A stretch of 64,000 nt of DNA from Pachyseris speciosa (GCA_016490735.1 JAEMWC010000348.1:62001-126000), one strand, 5' to 3'; counted from the first letter of the stretch, positions 35,568 through 47,468 are shown. Notes: generated from the sequence alone by a model not told the origin. A program made the numbers and translations.

Positions 35568-35990
35568 TGGCATTGCGGGCCAACGCGTGGCCCCACTGTC
35601 TCTTGTTTCGCGGAATTGCGTCAAGCGCTTTGACCATTTTTCGGTCAGCAACATGCTTGCATTTTGTTTTCGTTCTCGCCGTACTGTTCTGCGCGAAAAT
35701 CACAACTGCTGTTATCCACATCATGTTGCATTGCCACCGCATCGGAAGGGCCGTTGGGTTGTCGAAACACTTCAAGAATTTCCCCTGTCTCAGGATGAAA
35801 ACTCAACTGCTTTTCGAGGGCATTGTAAGGGCCGCTGTAATTGTATCCGGGAAGGGTCCACCTTTTTTTGTGCGGGCAGCTTGCCAATTAATTTGTAAAT
35901 GTCAATTCCTTTGCCCTCTGCGCGAGAGGGCTCGGTCAGTTTCCCGATTTCGGCAAGAAGCGAGTTTTTGTAATTCCACAAACGGCACAC
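35545..35990 (-). pseudogene. phospholipase A2-like protein of element B, frameshifted
   Basis: Begins MCRLWNYKNSLLAEIGKLTE; after a frameshift the PLA2 core follows: LPGYNYSGPYNALEKQL (Gly-rich calcium loop) and AVAMQHDVDNSSCDF (catalytic HD). A lysine-rich helix (DRKMVKALDAIPRNKRQWG) is again in another frame. It is colinear with the element-A protein. The expected Tyr after HD is Asn here. Confidence 0.65.
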
Positions 35991-36086
35991 TTGGCTTTCC
36001 CCATTTTTCGGCCGTTTTTGGCCATGACAACCCTTTCAGACCCAGGTACGTTGAGTGTTCTACGTTTGTCTCGCACACAACACCAA

Positions 36087-36539
36087 TCAGCCATTGGTTA
36101 TATCAAGAAAATAATTTTTCACAACTTGTTCGTTCTGATGCACATCGGGGGAAAACCTTTTCAGAATGTCCTCGTAACTCATGCCTTTCATGCGTTCATT
36201 GAGGAAAAGAAGGCAGTAATACCCACACCTCACACTCTTGATCCACTGGATCTGTTTGTTATTCCGAAGGAAGGTTTTGTGGCCCAACTTTCGCATTTCC
36301 AACTCCCACTCATCCGGCGGTGGGAAGCCGTAGGAGTCAAAATATTCCATGTCCTTTCCCTTCCAACAGCAAACCCAGTGGGTGCCCAAACTTCCGAAAT
36401 CGTCCATGTTGATTATGCAGGGGGAATGGTGCAGACGTTTGGCCTGGTTGCGGGAGAAGATGCCTTTGAGGGGGATGCCAAGATATTCGCACCAATTCAT
36501 CAGATCAACGTTGGAAAGTGGCACATCCTTGAATTTCAT
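36087..36539 (-). CDS. adenain-like cysteine protease of element B
   Basis: Start taken at MKFKDVPLSNVDLMNWCEYL, whose ATG overlaps the upstream stop as ATGA. 150 residues, intact. Catalytic set: H54 (LGTHWVCCW), D68 (YFDSYGFP), Q98 (NKQIQWI) and C105 (VRCGYYCLLFL). It would mature the capsid and core proteins of this family. Confidence 0.9.
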   Translation of the reverse strand: MKFKDVPLSNVDLMNWCEYLGIPLKGIFSRNQAKRLHHSPCIINMDDFGSLGTHWVCCWKGKDMEYFDSYGFPPPDEWELEMRKLGHKTFLRNNKQIQWIKSVRCGYYCLLFLNERMKGMSYEDILKRFSPDVHQNEQVVKNYFLDITNG

Positions 36540-37259
36540 CTTTGTTTTCCACGTCCCACCATCATTGGGGATTCCCAGTCTTCCCACCGCCCGAAAACGG
36601 GTGGAGGGCGCATTTGCATTCCTCTCCCTGCAGGCGGGGCTGGAAGCCGAGGGGCGGAACGTATCGATCGTGGATGAGTTTGCATCCCACTTCCCAACAT
36701 CTTTTTGAAAAGGTTTATCGCCAAAAGAACCCCAGTTGCAGCCAACATTCCAAGGAATCCTCCATATTGCGCGTTTCCACCACTTCGGACCATACCCCGC
36801 CCAACAAGAAAGTTTTCAAGGCCCCGTTTCTGAGCGGGCGACATCATCTGCACAAGTTTGTAAAGCTGCACCTCCTTGGGTCCATTATTGCTGCCGAAAT
36901 TTTTTTTCACAAGCTTTTCCGCACCAAAGCTGAGACCAGCCATTCCCAAAGCCTTTCCCACATAGGGAGCAAGAGCCCGGCCCAAACTAAACGCCGCGGA
37001 AAGGAGGTTGCCCCCAATCATTTTTTTTCGTTTTGCTGATTTGTGTCTTGCTGCATGTGATATCCGCACCGTGTCCGGCACGTGCGGCGTTTTTCACGTG
37101 GTTTGTTTGCGTGGCGGTCAATGGAAGGTCGTCGCCCTTTCCAATCTGTTCCGGCTTGACAAGAAGAGTCACAGCCACGTTTACCTTGACTGCCTGTGCC
37201 AGGCTGCGCCTTTGGTCCTCCGTCAGAGCGACTTTGAAGGGGTGATACACTGTTGGCAT
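36536..37259 (-). pseudogene. core protein of element B: YHPFK domain plus GG-hydrophobic domain
   Basis: The N-terminal part (MPTVYHPFKVALTEDQRRSL, then VTLLVKPEQIGKGDDLPLT) and the C-terminal part (RKKMIGGNLLSAAFSLGRAL, AGLSFGAEKLVKKNFG, VQLYKLVQMMSPAQKRGLE) are in different frames. Element C has both in the same order. A basic stretch, GG and a hydrophobic amphipathic segment recall adenovirus pX; GG may be a protease site. Confidence 0.65.
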
Positions 37260-37286
37260 CTTATATCAAAGAAGAAAATTCGTAAC

Positions 37287-38548
37287 TCAAACAACAACAA
37301 CCAACTCATTGCCGACCTGTTTTATGATGACTTTTTCCTCATTCAAGACGGCGGCGAAGATGCGGTAATAAGCTGTGGCAGCTTGGTTCAAGCGATAGTG
37401 CAAGATCAACTTCTTTTCGTCCCCAGTGATGCTTTCTTTCGTTGGTCGAAGATCAAAATAGACAATGGGGTAAAGTGTCGAATAGTTGGCCACATTCAAC
37501 TGGGTCCTCGTGTTGACATCGTTTCTCCTGTAGCTGTAATCGATCAGGTCGCGCCGTATCCGTATTTGGTCTTCCCCATCGTAATCTGTCTAGGGATAAA
37601 AGGTCGCGCCGTACTGCTGGCGGCGAGTTGAGAGTTCCCCCCCCCCCCCATCAAGATCGAAAGTATGGAAAACGTTCGTTGTGGCGGCATTCAGGTTTGC
37701 CACCTTTTGAATGAAAATGAACACATGCTTCGCGTTTTTGATCCCAGGGCTTATCGTCCACTGGCCACTTGCATCCCTTTGGTCGGAGCCAGGCATCAAC
37801 GTTTCTTTCAGGTAGCGCCATTCGGTTGGTTTCAGAAAGGTTTCGTTCACCGACTTTTTCCCTTCTGGCGTGAACATCAACTTTGGAACCCACAGCTCGA
37901 ACAACTTGACGACAATCCGATGGTTGGCGGCTGCGACACCACCGAAAAGCATCTTAGCATCTTGCTGAAGTGTCACCTCGAACTGCAGTTGTAATGGAGG
38001 GAGGAGGTTGTCCGACAACTCCTCGAAGAATGAATAGTTTTTGAGGGGACGATGGTTTTAACTGTTTTGGGGGGATCACCTTGCGAAAGAAGCGCGAGCG
38101 CTCTGATTCCAAGGTTGGTTGCATTTCCGTCTGTAACGGTTGTGTTGTCGTTGTCAAGATACCAAAACTCATCTTTCGCCACGCTTCGGGCGTAGTCGTC
38201 GGAGAATTTAAGCAGGTTTTTTATGAAGACGATTTTGTGGACGCCATTGGCCTCGTAAAGGGATTTTCCTACGGATTTAATTTTTAAATCCTGAATGAGG
38301 GAAAAGGAGCCGTTGATTGGCGCTGAAGCCACATCGGCGGCCACAAAATTTCCGTTGGCCCTCACCTGCAGCTCGTACTCCACCCGGAAATAAGCGTTGT
38401 ACCAGTCAAAAATAACGTCGCGGTCCTTTGCCTCAATGACCACCCCAGTTTTAATTTGTTCCTGCCCATTTCCTGGCAACCTCAGGGGTTGGTTGGGGAG
38501 GAATTGCATGTAGTCCACCTTTTCGAGCAGGCGAGGTGTTCTGAACAT
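37287..38548 (-). pseudogene. double jelly-roll MCP of element B, broken
   Basis: Starts MFRTPRLLEKVDYMQFLPNQ. Recognisable: YNAYFRVEYELQVRANG, SAPINGSFSLIQDLKIKSVG, KDEFWYLDND, QLQFEVTLQQDAKMLF, WRYLKETLMPG, IKNAKHVFIFIQK and the end LHYRLNQAATAYYRIFAAVL. Frames change near 38,050, 37,650 and 37,500. It has a similar layout to Polinton MCPs but is very distant from the element-A MCP. Homologous to 62,264-63,476. Confidence 0.75.
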
Positions 38549-38654
38549 CGCTCTATTCAAAAGCGAAAAAAATTCTACAACTGGTTTACCAAAATTTGGC
38601 TGAGTTTTACCATTGAGTCTGAGGTTGGGGCAGGAACCGGCTTTTTGCGAGTTG

Positions 38655-38888
38655 CTATGCGTCTTTGTAGCAGTTGGCGAATTTTTTGCCGCCCTTTTCA
38701 GTTGCCGCGGGGACCACCTTTTCGGCCGCCTTTGAGGCAGCCTTTTTCAGTGCCGGCGCGGCCGCCTTCTGGAGTCGTTTGCCAATACCCATGAGGGTGT
38801 CGCGAACCACACCCGACCCCTTGTGTTTGAAGCGGTACCCGCCAACGTGGGGGTCATAAAATCTCGTCCAATCACTCACGCGATTCAT
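38655..38888 (-). CDS. small minor capsid protein (KHKGSG protein) of element B
   Basis: 77 residues starting MNRVSDWTRFYDPHVGGYRF, then KHKGSGVVRDTLMGIGKRLQ and an Ala/Lys-rich amphipathic helix region. Element C has the same protein (61,876). Between penton and MCP genes, its position and helix suggest a pVI-like internal capsid or membrane-active role; this is an inference. Confidence 0.55.
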   Translation of the reverse strand: MNRVSDWTRFYDPHVGGYRFKHKGSGVVRDTLMGIGKRLQKAAAPALKKAASKAAEKVVPAATEKGGKKFANCYKDA

Positions 38889-38907
38889 ATATTTCTCATG
38901 GAGAAAT

Positions 38908-39930
38908 TCACGAGGCTTCTCGGATCATGAGATCCACAGCCACATCCGCGTCGTTGAGGTCAAGAATGTTGTTCCGCCTGTCGGTTACCCTGATTTTTAT
39001 CGAGTTGATCAAAGATTTGTTAACGGGATGAAACTTTGGGTGGAGGGGTTCTTTCGTGAACGAGTAGCTCACCTCGAGATTGGCCGTTGAAAAGGTGAAC
39101 AAAACATCATTCGGAATGTCGTCCGCCCGTCGCGAGATCAAGTCGCAATGGACAAACACCCAGTCGACGCTTCGTGTGATGTCGGGTTGTGGCGTCTTTC
39201 AGAACCTTCTTGTCGAAGCCCAGCAGTTTCGCGAAATCACCAGTGGTGAGGTCAAGTTCGAACCCAGTGGCCATCCCAATCACTGCTTTTTCTCTGATTC
39301 AGTCATTCCCTCAAGCAGGCTGGATACCACCGATTCCTCTCACGTTCCAATACCAATCACAACCCGGGTAATGGCGTAATCGAAGTACGGATTGAAGACG
39401 TGCTTTTTCTCTCCTTTTTGCTTTTCACTCTGTAGTTGGGGTCGTTCCCGTACTTTGAGAGGAGTTCATTCACTGTTTGCAATTGAATGGATTCCCTCAT
39501 TCCCTCAAGCAGGCTGGATACCGCCGGTTCCTCCCACGTTCCATCCCAATCACAACCCGGGTAATGGCGTAATCGAAGAACAGATTGAAGACGTGCTTTT
39601 TCTCTGCCGCGGTGGGGTCCACAAAGCCGCTGTGTGTTTGCAAAACACGATTGAGGTCGGTGTAGTCGTACATCCCATTGGGGATGGTCAATCTTTTCCA
39701 ATCTTCCCCCGCCTTCCGCCATTTCAATGTGTTGTTGTTGTATTCGGCCGCGACGTTGTACCAGAAGTAGCTTATGGTTATGAGGCTGTCGAGCGCCGCT
39801 TTGTAGTTTCGGCTGCTTTCAAGCTGGATTGGTGGGTTGAAAAATATCTCGAAGTCGTGGGACTTTTGGTTGGTCCCATTTCGTTGCAGCTTCGCGAGGC
39901 TTGAGTCGAGCAGCAGGTGAAACATCACCG
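38908..39930 (-). pseudogene. penton-like minor capsid protein of element B, rearranged
   Basis: 5' part: MFHLLLDSSLAKLQRNGTNQ, FFNPPIQLESSRNYKAALDS, YFWYNVAAEYNNNTLKW and NGMYDYTDLNRVLQTHSG. 3' part: VHCDLISRRADDIPNDVLF and LDLNDADVAVDLMIREAS. Between them (39,303-39,610) there is duplicated sequence from the acidic-protein gene and from the penton itself. Homologous to the element-C penton. Confidence 0.75.
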
Positions 39931-40520
39931 TATGTAATCCTTGAAAATTTTGCGGGCCTGAAATTCGTTGATGGCGCCAAGTTGGAGAAGCTTTTGCACC
40001 AAAGCAGAAACCTCTTTGCGGAGCTTCGTTGAAGAGTTGCCGGCCCGCATCGAACCGAGGCCCACATACGGTCGGTTGATCATTTTGTCGGCGGTCTTTC
40101 CAAACCCACTGCCCTCTCTTTCCCATTCGAACAAATCATATTCAGGATCGTCCTCCTCCTCCTCCATCCCTTCAATCACAGCCCGCCGTTCTAAAATGGC
40201 CCGTTCCAAATTCGACGCGGGCCGGGGTCTTGTTTCTTTCGGCGGGGCGCGCTTCAAACCCCTTTTCCCCGCTTGCAGCTGTTCTGGTGAAACGGCCTCC
40301 TGCCTCGAAACAGGCCGCCCCCCTCTTCGGCGGTCATAAATCTCTTCTTGGACTTTTCGAAGATCCGCCACTGAGAACCCATGGAATGAGGAAGTTTTGC
40401 TTTTCACTCTGTAGTTGGGGTCGTTCCCGTACTTTGAGAGGAGTTGATTCACTGTTTGCAATTGAATGGATTCTCTCATTCCCTCAAGCAGGCTGGATAC
40501 CGCCGGTTCCTCCCACGTTC
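39303..40520. repeat. internal partial duplications in element B
   Basis: About 126 bp at 39,415-39,541 recur at 40,393-40,519 (TTTTGCTTTTCACTCTGTAG start). About 110 bp at 39,303-39,412 recur at 39,498-39,610 (CATTCCCTCAAGCAGGCTGG start). The copies are 90% or more identical, so the rearrangement is fairly recent. Confidence 0.85.
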
Positions 40521-40916
40521 GGCGCGGCGGGGATGGAAGAGGAGCTTCTTCATCCCCATCAACTGGTGATGGTGGTGGCGTCGGCGGCGGTGGGAAAAAT
40601 TCATCCTCCTGCTCTTCTTCGGAGGTTGGCGGCGGCGTTTCAGACTCCGGCCTGAAATCACCCCAATCAAACGGGTTGATTCGGTCAAACTCGTCCATTG
40701 CGTAGTCGGGGCCGACCTCCTCTGCCGCGGGCGCTGGCAAATCTCGGTCCAACCTCCTTGTGACTGGTTTGAGAAGCTTTTCAGCTTCAATCGACCAACC
40801 TCCTTTGCGATTAGGTTTGTTTTGTATGCCCGCCGGATCTCCTGTTCCTGTTTCTCAACTTCGGCTTAGGCCTCTGCCTGTTGCCTCCACTTTTCAAAGA
40901 CATGATTCACGCCTTG
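39925..40916 (-). CDS. acidic/proline-rich conserved protein of element B
   Basis: The main frame starts MDRDLPAPAAEEVGPDYAMD at 40,752; a conserved N-terminus with EIRRAYKTNLIAKEVG lies upstream in another frame. Pro/Glu-rich linker (EEQEDEFFPPPPTPPPSP), then a C-terminal domain GSMRAGNSSTKLRKEVSALV that is strongly conserved in element C. Likely a scaffold or internal virion protein; function unknown. Confidence 0.55.
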
Positions 40917-40936
40917 TATATAGAGAGGAAGAAAAA

Positions 40937-41572
40937 ATGCGGATCCCAAATTATGATCCCGAGATTGCTGCCACAAACGGTTTTCAACAGGGGCACCCCT
41001 CAATGCCCACAGACATTTTCAGGATGTTGATCTGGGGGCCAAGCAACTCCGGCAAGACGAACATTCTGCTCCACATGCTCTATGAGCTGTTGTATTTCGA
41101 CAAAGTTTTTCTCTTTTCAAAGAATCTCCACCAAAACAAGTATCAAGCGCTCTTGCGCGACTTTGCCGAAAATATCGACCCCGAGGTGGGGTACGAGGTC
41201 ATCGAGGCTCCCGGTGATGAAATAATCCCGCTTGAGGAGCTTTCGCCCAAGGGCCAAAAAACTGTCGTGTTCGATGACTTGGTTTGCGAAAAGAACCAAA
41301 ACGACATTATCAGCTATTTTATCAACGGGCGGCACAGGAACTGCAGCGTCATTTATCTCACACAAACATATTACAAGGTTCCCAAAAACATCCGGGACAA
41401 CTGCAGCCATTTTTGTCTGTTCCGTTTCCTCCCGAGGGAAAACAAACGAATCGCCGACGAGCTGGGCGTGCCCCACGACCTGTTGGACCGCGCCACCGAC
41501 AAGAAGTTCTCCTTTTTTTATTTCGACAAACCACAAAAGCTGATGAAGAAAAATTTCGACGAAACAATATAA
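40937..41572 (+). CDS. packaging ATPase of element B, intact
   Basis: 211 residues starting MRIPNYDPEIAATNGFQQGH. Walker A GPSNSGKTN, Walker B KTVVFDDLV, then NGRHRNCSVIYLTQTYYKVP and CLFRFLPRENKRIADELG. A32/FtsK-HerA type genome packaging ATPase. Divergent from the capsid block. Its stop overlaps the fibre start as TAATG. Confidence 0.9.
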   Translation: MRIPNYDPEIAATNGFQQGHPSMPTDIFRMLIWGPSNSGKTNILLHMLYELLYFDKVFLFSKNLHQNKYQALLRDFAENIDPEVGYEVIEAPGDEIIPLEELSPKGQKTVVFDDLVCEKNQNDIISYFINGRHRNCSVIYLTQTYYKVPKNIRDNCSHFCLFRFLPRENKRIADELGVPHDLLDRATDKKFSFFYFDKPQKLMKKNFDETI

Positions 41573-42347
41573 TGGGTATGTTTGCCATGCGACGCGGAAC
41601 TTTCACAAGACACGTGGCGGCAGCGGGGATGTCGACGGAGGCTTTTCTGCAGCGAGACGGGAGCACTCCAATGACAGGCCTGTTGACGTTGGTGGACACC
41701 CGATCGAGAATCTGGGCCCACCAGCCGGTTATGTCAAAGCCACTTTTGCCCAACTCGAAGGAAGCACCCCGATGACGGGCAACATTGACATGGGGCGAAA
41801 CCTTGTTGCCAACATGGTTTACGCTGTGGATGACCTCGACGCCACGAACAAAAGCTATGTCGACTCTGAAATCGTGCTTTGTTTGAAACGGGACGGAAGC
41901 GACCCGGCGCTGGGCGATCTGAATATGAATGGATATGCCATTGAAGATTTGAAAGACGTCGATTCCATCAACCCCGCTGACAACGTTGTCAACAAAAAAT
42001 ATGTGGATGAGGGGTTGCGAACCAAATTCGACGCGAACGGGCAAAAAGACTTGAACATGAACGACAACGCAATCGAGAATCTTGCGCCCCCCTTCAACCT
42101 CAAGGACGCAGTGAACAGACGATATGTGGATGAGTATTTTGTGAGAAGAGACGGCTCGAGTGCGATGTACGGGGATCTGTCGATGGCCAACCACAAAATC
42201 GGAAACCTTGGAGCGCCCACAAACGACAAACACGCGGTCAACAAAATCTATGTCGACCAAGCTTCTTTTCTCAAACTTTCTGGCGGGCAAATGGTGGGGG
42301 GCATTGACATACACCATAATCTCTACAGTAACTTGATTAGGATCTAA
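41572..42347 (+). pseudogene. fibre protein with phage-like YVD shaft repeats, one frameshift
   Basis: Starts MGMFAMRRGTFTRHVAAAGM. It contains about five repeats of the form RDGS.PM.GDL.M...I.NL, followed by D.VN..YVD. A frameshift near 41,770 separates the first repeats from the rest. Such repeats form trimeric shafts in phage tail fibres. The place after the ATPase is the fibre position, as element C has a collagen-like protein there. A role in attachment is inferred. Confidence 0.7.
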
Positions 42348-43182
42348 CGCATGCTCAACGGGAAATGTAAGCGGCTCGTGGCAGAGATTTCTCTCGGGGA
42401 AGTAAACAAGCCAACTACACGAAATGCAAGAGACGCGAACGATTTCGTACGTGCTAAAAGGAAAAGTGATGATCAGGGAACTGACGCTAGGCTAATACAA
42501 AGACGATGTATAAAATCAATATATCGGTTCCCAACTCGGTTCCTAACTCGGCTCCTAACTCGAAAGATAGGTACCCTCAAGAAATTTCACGTTAATAACA
42601 AGAAATCCAATAATAGTTAAAAAGGCTATTTAAACTATGATTGTTAGCTAAAAGCAGTTTTAAGTAAATATGTCTTGAAGTCTTTCTTTAAAAATTGTTA
42701 AAGCCTCTGATCATCTCATAGATAATGGTAGTTCATTCAACAGTTTTGGACCGGCAACGGAAAAAGCTCTGTCTCCATATGTCGTTGGGATGCTCAGGAC
42801 TTAACGTGAAGAGGAACGCAGTGAACCAGATCCAGGCGTACGATGATGTAAAAGTTCAGAAATATAGGCAGGATCTTGGCCATTCAGACCTTTGTAGCCT
42901 AACAAAAGTACTTTGAAAATTATTCTTAAACCAGAAGGAGAGTGCACTAAGTTAATTAAAAAAAACCGGTAGTGGTACCTCTTTCATACCTCTCTCATTT
43001 TTTTCTTTTTTGTCATTAAAGAACTCTGGGAGGTGCCACTGTCATTGTCACTGTGTGAGGGAATACAATGAAAACGCACGTAGGAGCCCGATAACTTATC
43101 ACTTTTCACGGCTAAAGTGAATTTGAAAAAAACTCCTCCCAAGATGAAAATGACTTTACCCTCGTTTGGCCGTAGCCTGAGT
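42348..43182. other. non-coding interval right of element B
   Basis: Includes a short repeat of CGGTTCC(C/T)AACT units at about 42,525-42,565. No gene or element boundary recognised. Confidence 0.3.
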
Positions 43183-46100
43183 TTTTTTCTTTTTTTTTTT
43201 TCTTTCTTTCTTTCTTTTTTTTTTTTTTTTTTTTGAAATCTATAATATTTTCAAAACACACAAAAAACTTACAGACATAGTATTTACAAGAAAGACTACA
43301 TATTTACACTAAACAGTACACATTACTTTCTATACTCAAAATAAAATTCAGGCATCAAACTTTTATGACAGCCGGTTGCAAAACCATTGTGAGAAGGCAG
43401 TGAAGGAAGGTTCAGTCTGGGGACTAATCAAACAAACAAACAAAAGAAAGGGGGGCTTTCTAAATTAAAGTTTTCAGTAATTCCCACTTTGTTTGTAGGG
43501 TGCTCACAGCCTTTTGTTCAGCTAGATAGATCGACTTAAGATATCTGAGAAAGTCTTCTATCTTTGGCAGTGTTTTGTTATTCTTACAAATCCAAATATA
43601 ATGTCTAGCTAAAAGGAGGCAAAAGTTCATTTCGCAACTATTTTTGGAGGAATCTGGTATCAGTCCTAAAGCTGTAAGGATGCTGATTTGGTAGTTTTCT
43701 GGAATAATCTGACACGAAACAAGGGGGACAGGACCAAAAGAGGTGACTAAGTTTTTCTGGTTCATCTTTGCAAAAGGAGCAGTTTGGGTCATCTTGTAGA
43801 CCGATTTTAACTAAGAATTCGTTAGTTGATATTCGTCTGTGCAAACGTTTGTACTGGAATTCGACAAGCCTTGTGCTTGTGCTGCACTTAAAAGCTAGTT
43901 GGTAAGTTTCGTGCCACTTAATACATTCATCGTCTTCTATATCACATTCCCTTAGCCGTTTCTGCTGCGCCTGAGTAGGAGATATACTTTTCCTTGTGTG
44001 AATGTTATATGAAATGATAAAAGTTTTGTGTATTCCAGTTTGCTTCCTTTTTGAGCTTTCAGTAGTTTAGTCGAAAAGCTTTCGTACTTATTTTTAGGAT
44101 CATTGGTTGCAAAGTTATTTTGGTGCGTTTTCCATAAAAGTTTAATTGTGGATAAAATTCCGCAATACTTGAGAGGGCAAAATGTTAGTCCATACCTAGT
44201 CTGTAATTCTGTCAGAGGAAGAAAATTATTGGAATCGTCCTTTAAATGCTTGACCACTGTAATCCCTGCACAATGCCATGCAGGGTAGTAAACGGGGCGG
44301 TTGTCAATTCTAATCAGCGAATTATACCATAAGCTTTGGTTGAGAAAGTGGTTCTCTGAAACTATTCGGTCTTCAAAATTAACTTATGCCCAAATTATCA
44401 GAACTTCACTAATGAAGCTATCTTTAGATTGAAAAATATTTTTGGTATCTTTTGCGTTAAGATTGCCAGTAAGAGCTGTTTTCCCGCCGAAAGTCTTTAA
44501 CTCAAGATCAAAGTAGCTTTCAAGGATTTACTAAAAGACACAATATCTATCATTTTAAAGGCGCTGTTACACTGTGCAATGTTTCGCGCAACTTGTGTCG
44601 CAACGCCATTGCGAGACAAGTTGCACGAAACATTGTACCAAGTGTAACGTAACCTGCCACGGTCAAAATCGTTGCGAGACAAGTTGCACGAACCGTTGCA
44701 GAAAATAGAACTCGAATCTACTTTCTGCAACGGTTCGTGCAACTTGTGTCGCAACGATTTCTTCCGTTGCAGGGTATGTTACACTTGCTACAATGTTACG
44801 TGCAACTTGTCTCGCAATGGCGTTGCGACACAAGTTGCACGAAAAATTGCACAGTGTAACAGCGCCTTAAGGCCCCCGTTTGGATAGTCATTAATGATAG
44901 TATTTCGCTTAATTTTGTCTCCTTTTCCATTCCAGAGAAAGGAGAAAAAGAGTTTGTTTACTTCTTTAATAGCCTTTTCGTTTAAAAGTAGCGGCGATGA
45001 AACATGAACCAGCTGTGAAACAACAAGGCTTTTCAACACCACTATTTTACCCACCAGTGTCAGTCTGCGGTATTTCCAGCGCTTAATGTTTTCCTGACCT
45101 TTTCAAGTTTTTCGTCATAATTTAAATTTGCTGCTTCCTCCGTGTGAACTGAAAGCCATACCCCTAGAGCTTTCACTTTGTGTTTTGGCTATTTGAGATT
45201 CCTCTCAGGAACATCGCTACTCCCGCATTTTGATCCAATCCAAAGAACTTCTGTTTTTTTTAATCGTTTAATTTCAAACCTGAAGCTTTGTAAAAGTCGT
45301 CCAAGGTTTGAAGGGAAGCTTTTAACGACTCACTTGATCCGTCTAGTATTAACGTAGTATAATCAGCATATTGACTTAACTTGATTTCTTCATTATTTAT
45401 CAGGAAACCACTAATTTTTCTATTTCTACGAATTTCTTTGGCTAACATTTCGACTGCTAAAACGAACAAATAGGGTGACAGGGGACAGCCCTGCCTAACA
45501 CCTCTTTGGATTTCAAAAAAGTCACTCGCCCAACCATTATTTAAGATGCAGCTCTCTGGAGAGCAGTAGAAAAGATTAAACCATTGTGTTATACTACTGC
45601 CAAAACCAAAATAGTTAAGAGTTTTTTTTATGACAGTCCATTCTATCATGTCAAAATCAAGAAACATAAGTAATCCTGGCATATTTTTCTCTTTTGCATA
45701 GCAAATGATACTTTCTAATAGTCTTATGTTTTCACCTATGAATCTGCCTTTTAAAAAGTCAGTTTGGTCGCTGTTAATTAGATCGGGAAGAAAAGTTTTT
45801 AAGCGGCTAGCAATTGCCTTGGCCGCTATTTTATAGTCGTAATTAAGCAGTGTTAAAGGTCTCCAGTTCTTAATAAAGTACGGTTCAGCGTCTTTCTTTG
45901 GAATAAGCTTAATAATTCCTCTTCTCTGAGTGACTGAAAGTTTACCTGTCTCATAAGCGAAATTTAATGCGTTGATTAAAGTAGTTGATATGTCTTTCCA
46001 AAAGACTTTATAGAATCCTGCTGGTAAGCCATCGGTGCCTGGAGTTTTTTCCGATTCCATAGATTTCAAAGCCTCTAGAGTCTCTTTTTCGTTAAGTTGT

Positions 46101-47468
46101 CCTTCATATGCATTTCGTTCAAAGTCCTTAAGGGCCGTATCGTTCTCACCGTCAAAAAAAGCTGACGTGTCAAGAGAATCGCTTGCCGTGCCCTTAGATT
46201 CATAGAGGTTCTTATAAAAAGACGTGCACTCACATAGAATATCCTTATCAGAGTTGATAAAAGCGTTCTCACTGACTTTAATTTGGCTGATTGTGCTCTG
46301 TTTAAAATGCCTTTTCTCTAGACTTAGAAAGTACTTCGTATTCTTCTCTCCTTCATTGTACCATTTGGATTTTGATCTCAAAATTGCGCTTTTTGTGCGA
46401 TCTTCAATTATTTTTTCAAGCTCAAGCTTTTGTTTATCAATTTTATCCTCAAAAAATGTGGTTTGTGAGTCACTGAGGTTTCCTTTGTCGAGCTCCTCCT
46501 CTAATTTGGCGATTGATTGCTCTAACTCCGTTTCACGCTGTTTTGTTTGTTTCTTTCTGTGCTTTGAATAAGATAGTGATTTCTCTCGCACTTTTAGTTT
46601 AATCATTTCCCAAAGAAGCGAGGGGTTAACGAAGTTATCATCCCTATATTCATCTAGCGTTTCCTGAATGGTCTCCTTAATTTGGTTGACGTAGCTTAGT
46701 TCGGTCAAAAATGATGTATTTAGTTTCCAGAGACCTGGTCCGCTAGTATTCGAGTGCAGAGATAATTTTAATGTTATCAGAGTGGTCTGATTTGTATCCT
46801 GGATGGATATCAGAGAGGGTTGTAATATTAACAGTACTTTGGCTAACCAAGAAAAAGTTGAGCACTGCACTGTACTGGGTGATGTCGTCTCCACGTATGT
46901 CTGCTAGTTTCCGGGTGCAAAACTCTCCATACATCAAGTAGATCGAGTTTTTCAGAGAATTCCTTAATGATTTTAAGAGAGTTTTGGTGCCTTTTGGGGA
47001 GGCCACCCATTTTATCCTTCTCTAAATCAAGTACAAGATTGAAATCGCCTCCTATGATAATATGGTCGCATTTGAAGTCATCAAGGTGTTCAAAAAAATC
47101 TAAAAAGAAAGCTGGGTTGTCATCGTTGGGGGCGTAAATGTTAGCTAAAGTTAAACTTTTGGCGTTGGCCTTTATATCGCAAATTATGAATCGCCCTAAG
47201 TGGTCGACGAAAAGTTTTTCAATTTGTAAATTGAAATTATTATTAAAGAGCATGCATACTCCCGCTTTATTGCCTTCGTACGCGCTAAAAATAGTTTGGT
47301 AGCCCCACTCAGCAGACCATGCCGGCGTGGTTGGTGTTTTCAGTGTAGTGGACCTCTTGTAGCGTGCAAATTAAAAAGTTTTTTGATCGAAGCCAGTTAA
47401 ACACCTCCCTACGTTTTACGTTATCTCTTAGTCCCCGGAAGTTGAAAGAAGCTATTGTCAAAGCCATG
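43183..47468 (-). mobile_element. L1-like LINE, degenerate
   Basis: The 3' tail is the T-rich run at about 43,183-43,235 (poly(A) on the minus strand). The ORF2-like region starts MALTIASFNFRGLRDNVKRR at 47,468 (endonuclease: IIIGGDFNLVLD). It continues through RT at 45,260-46,894 (WRPLTLLNYDYKIAAKAIA, RQGCPLSPYLFVLAVE) and ends in a Cys-rich zinc region near 43,750 (CSFCKDEPEKLSHLFWSC). The catalytic motif reads YADY instead of YADD, and there are stops and frameshifts, so the copy is dead. Confidence 0.85.
44559..44867. mobile_element. palindromic MITE inside the L1-like LINE, TAA TSD
   Basis: Inverted ends AGGCGCTGTTACACTGTGCA, flanked by TAA at 44,556-44,558 and 44,868-44,870. Internal inverted blocks of GTTGCGACACAAGTTGCACG type repeat four times. 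Removing it restores the continuity of the surrounding LINE frame, which confirms both boundaries. The 3-bp duplication fits PIF/Harbinger MITEs. Confidence 0.85.

Larger units (their letters stand above)
34542..42347. mobile_element. Polinton-family element B, partial
   Basis: Contains, from left: LPPE-type ORFs, PLA2-like, protease, core protein, MCP, small minor capsid protein, penton and acidic protein on the minus strand, then ATPase and fibre on the plus strand. polB and integrase are not found, and no TIR is seen. The gene order is the mirror image of element C. The exact ends are not readable. Confidence 0.85.
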
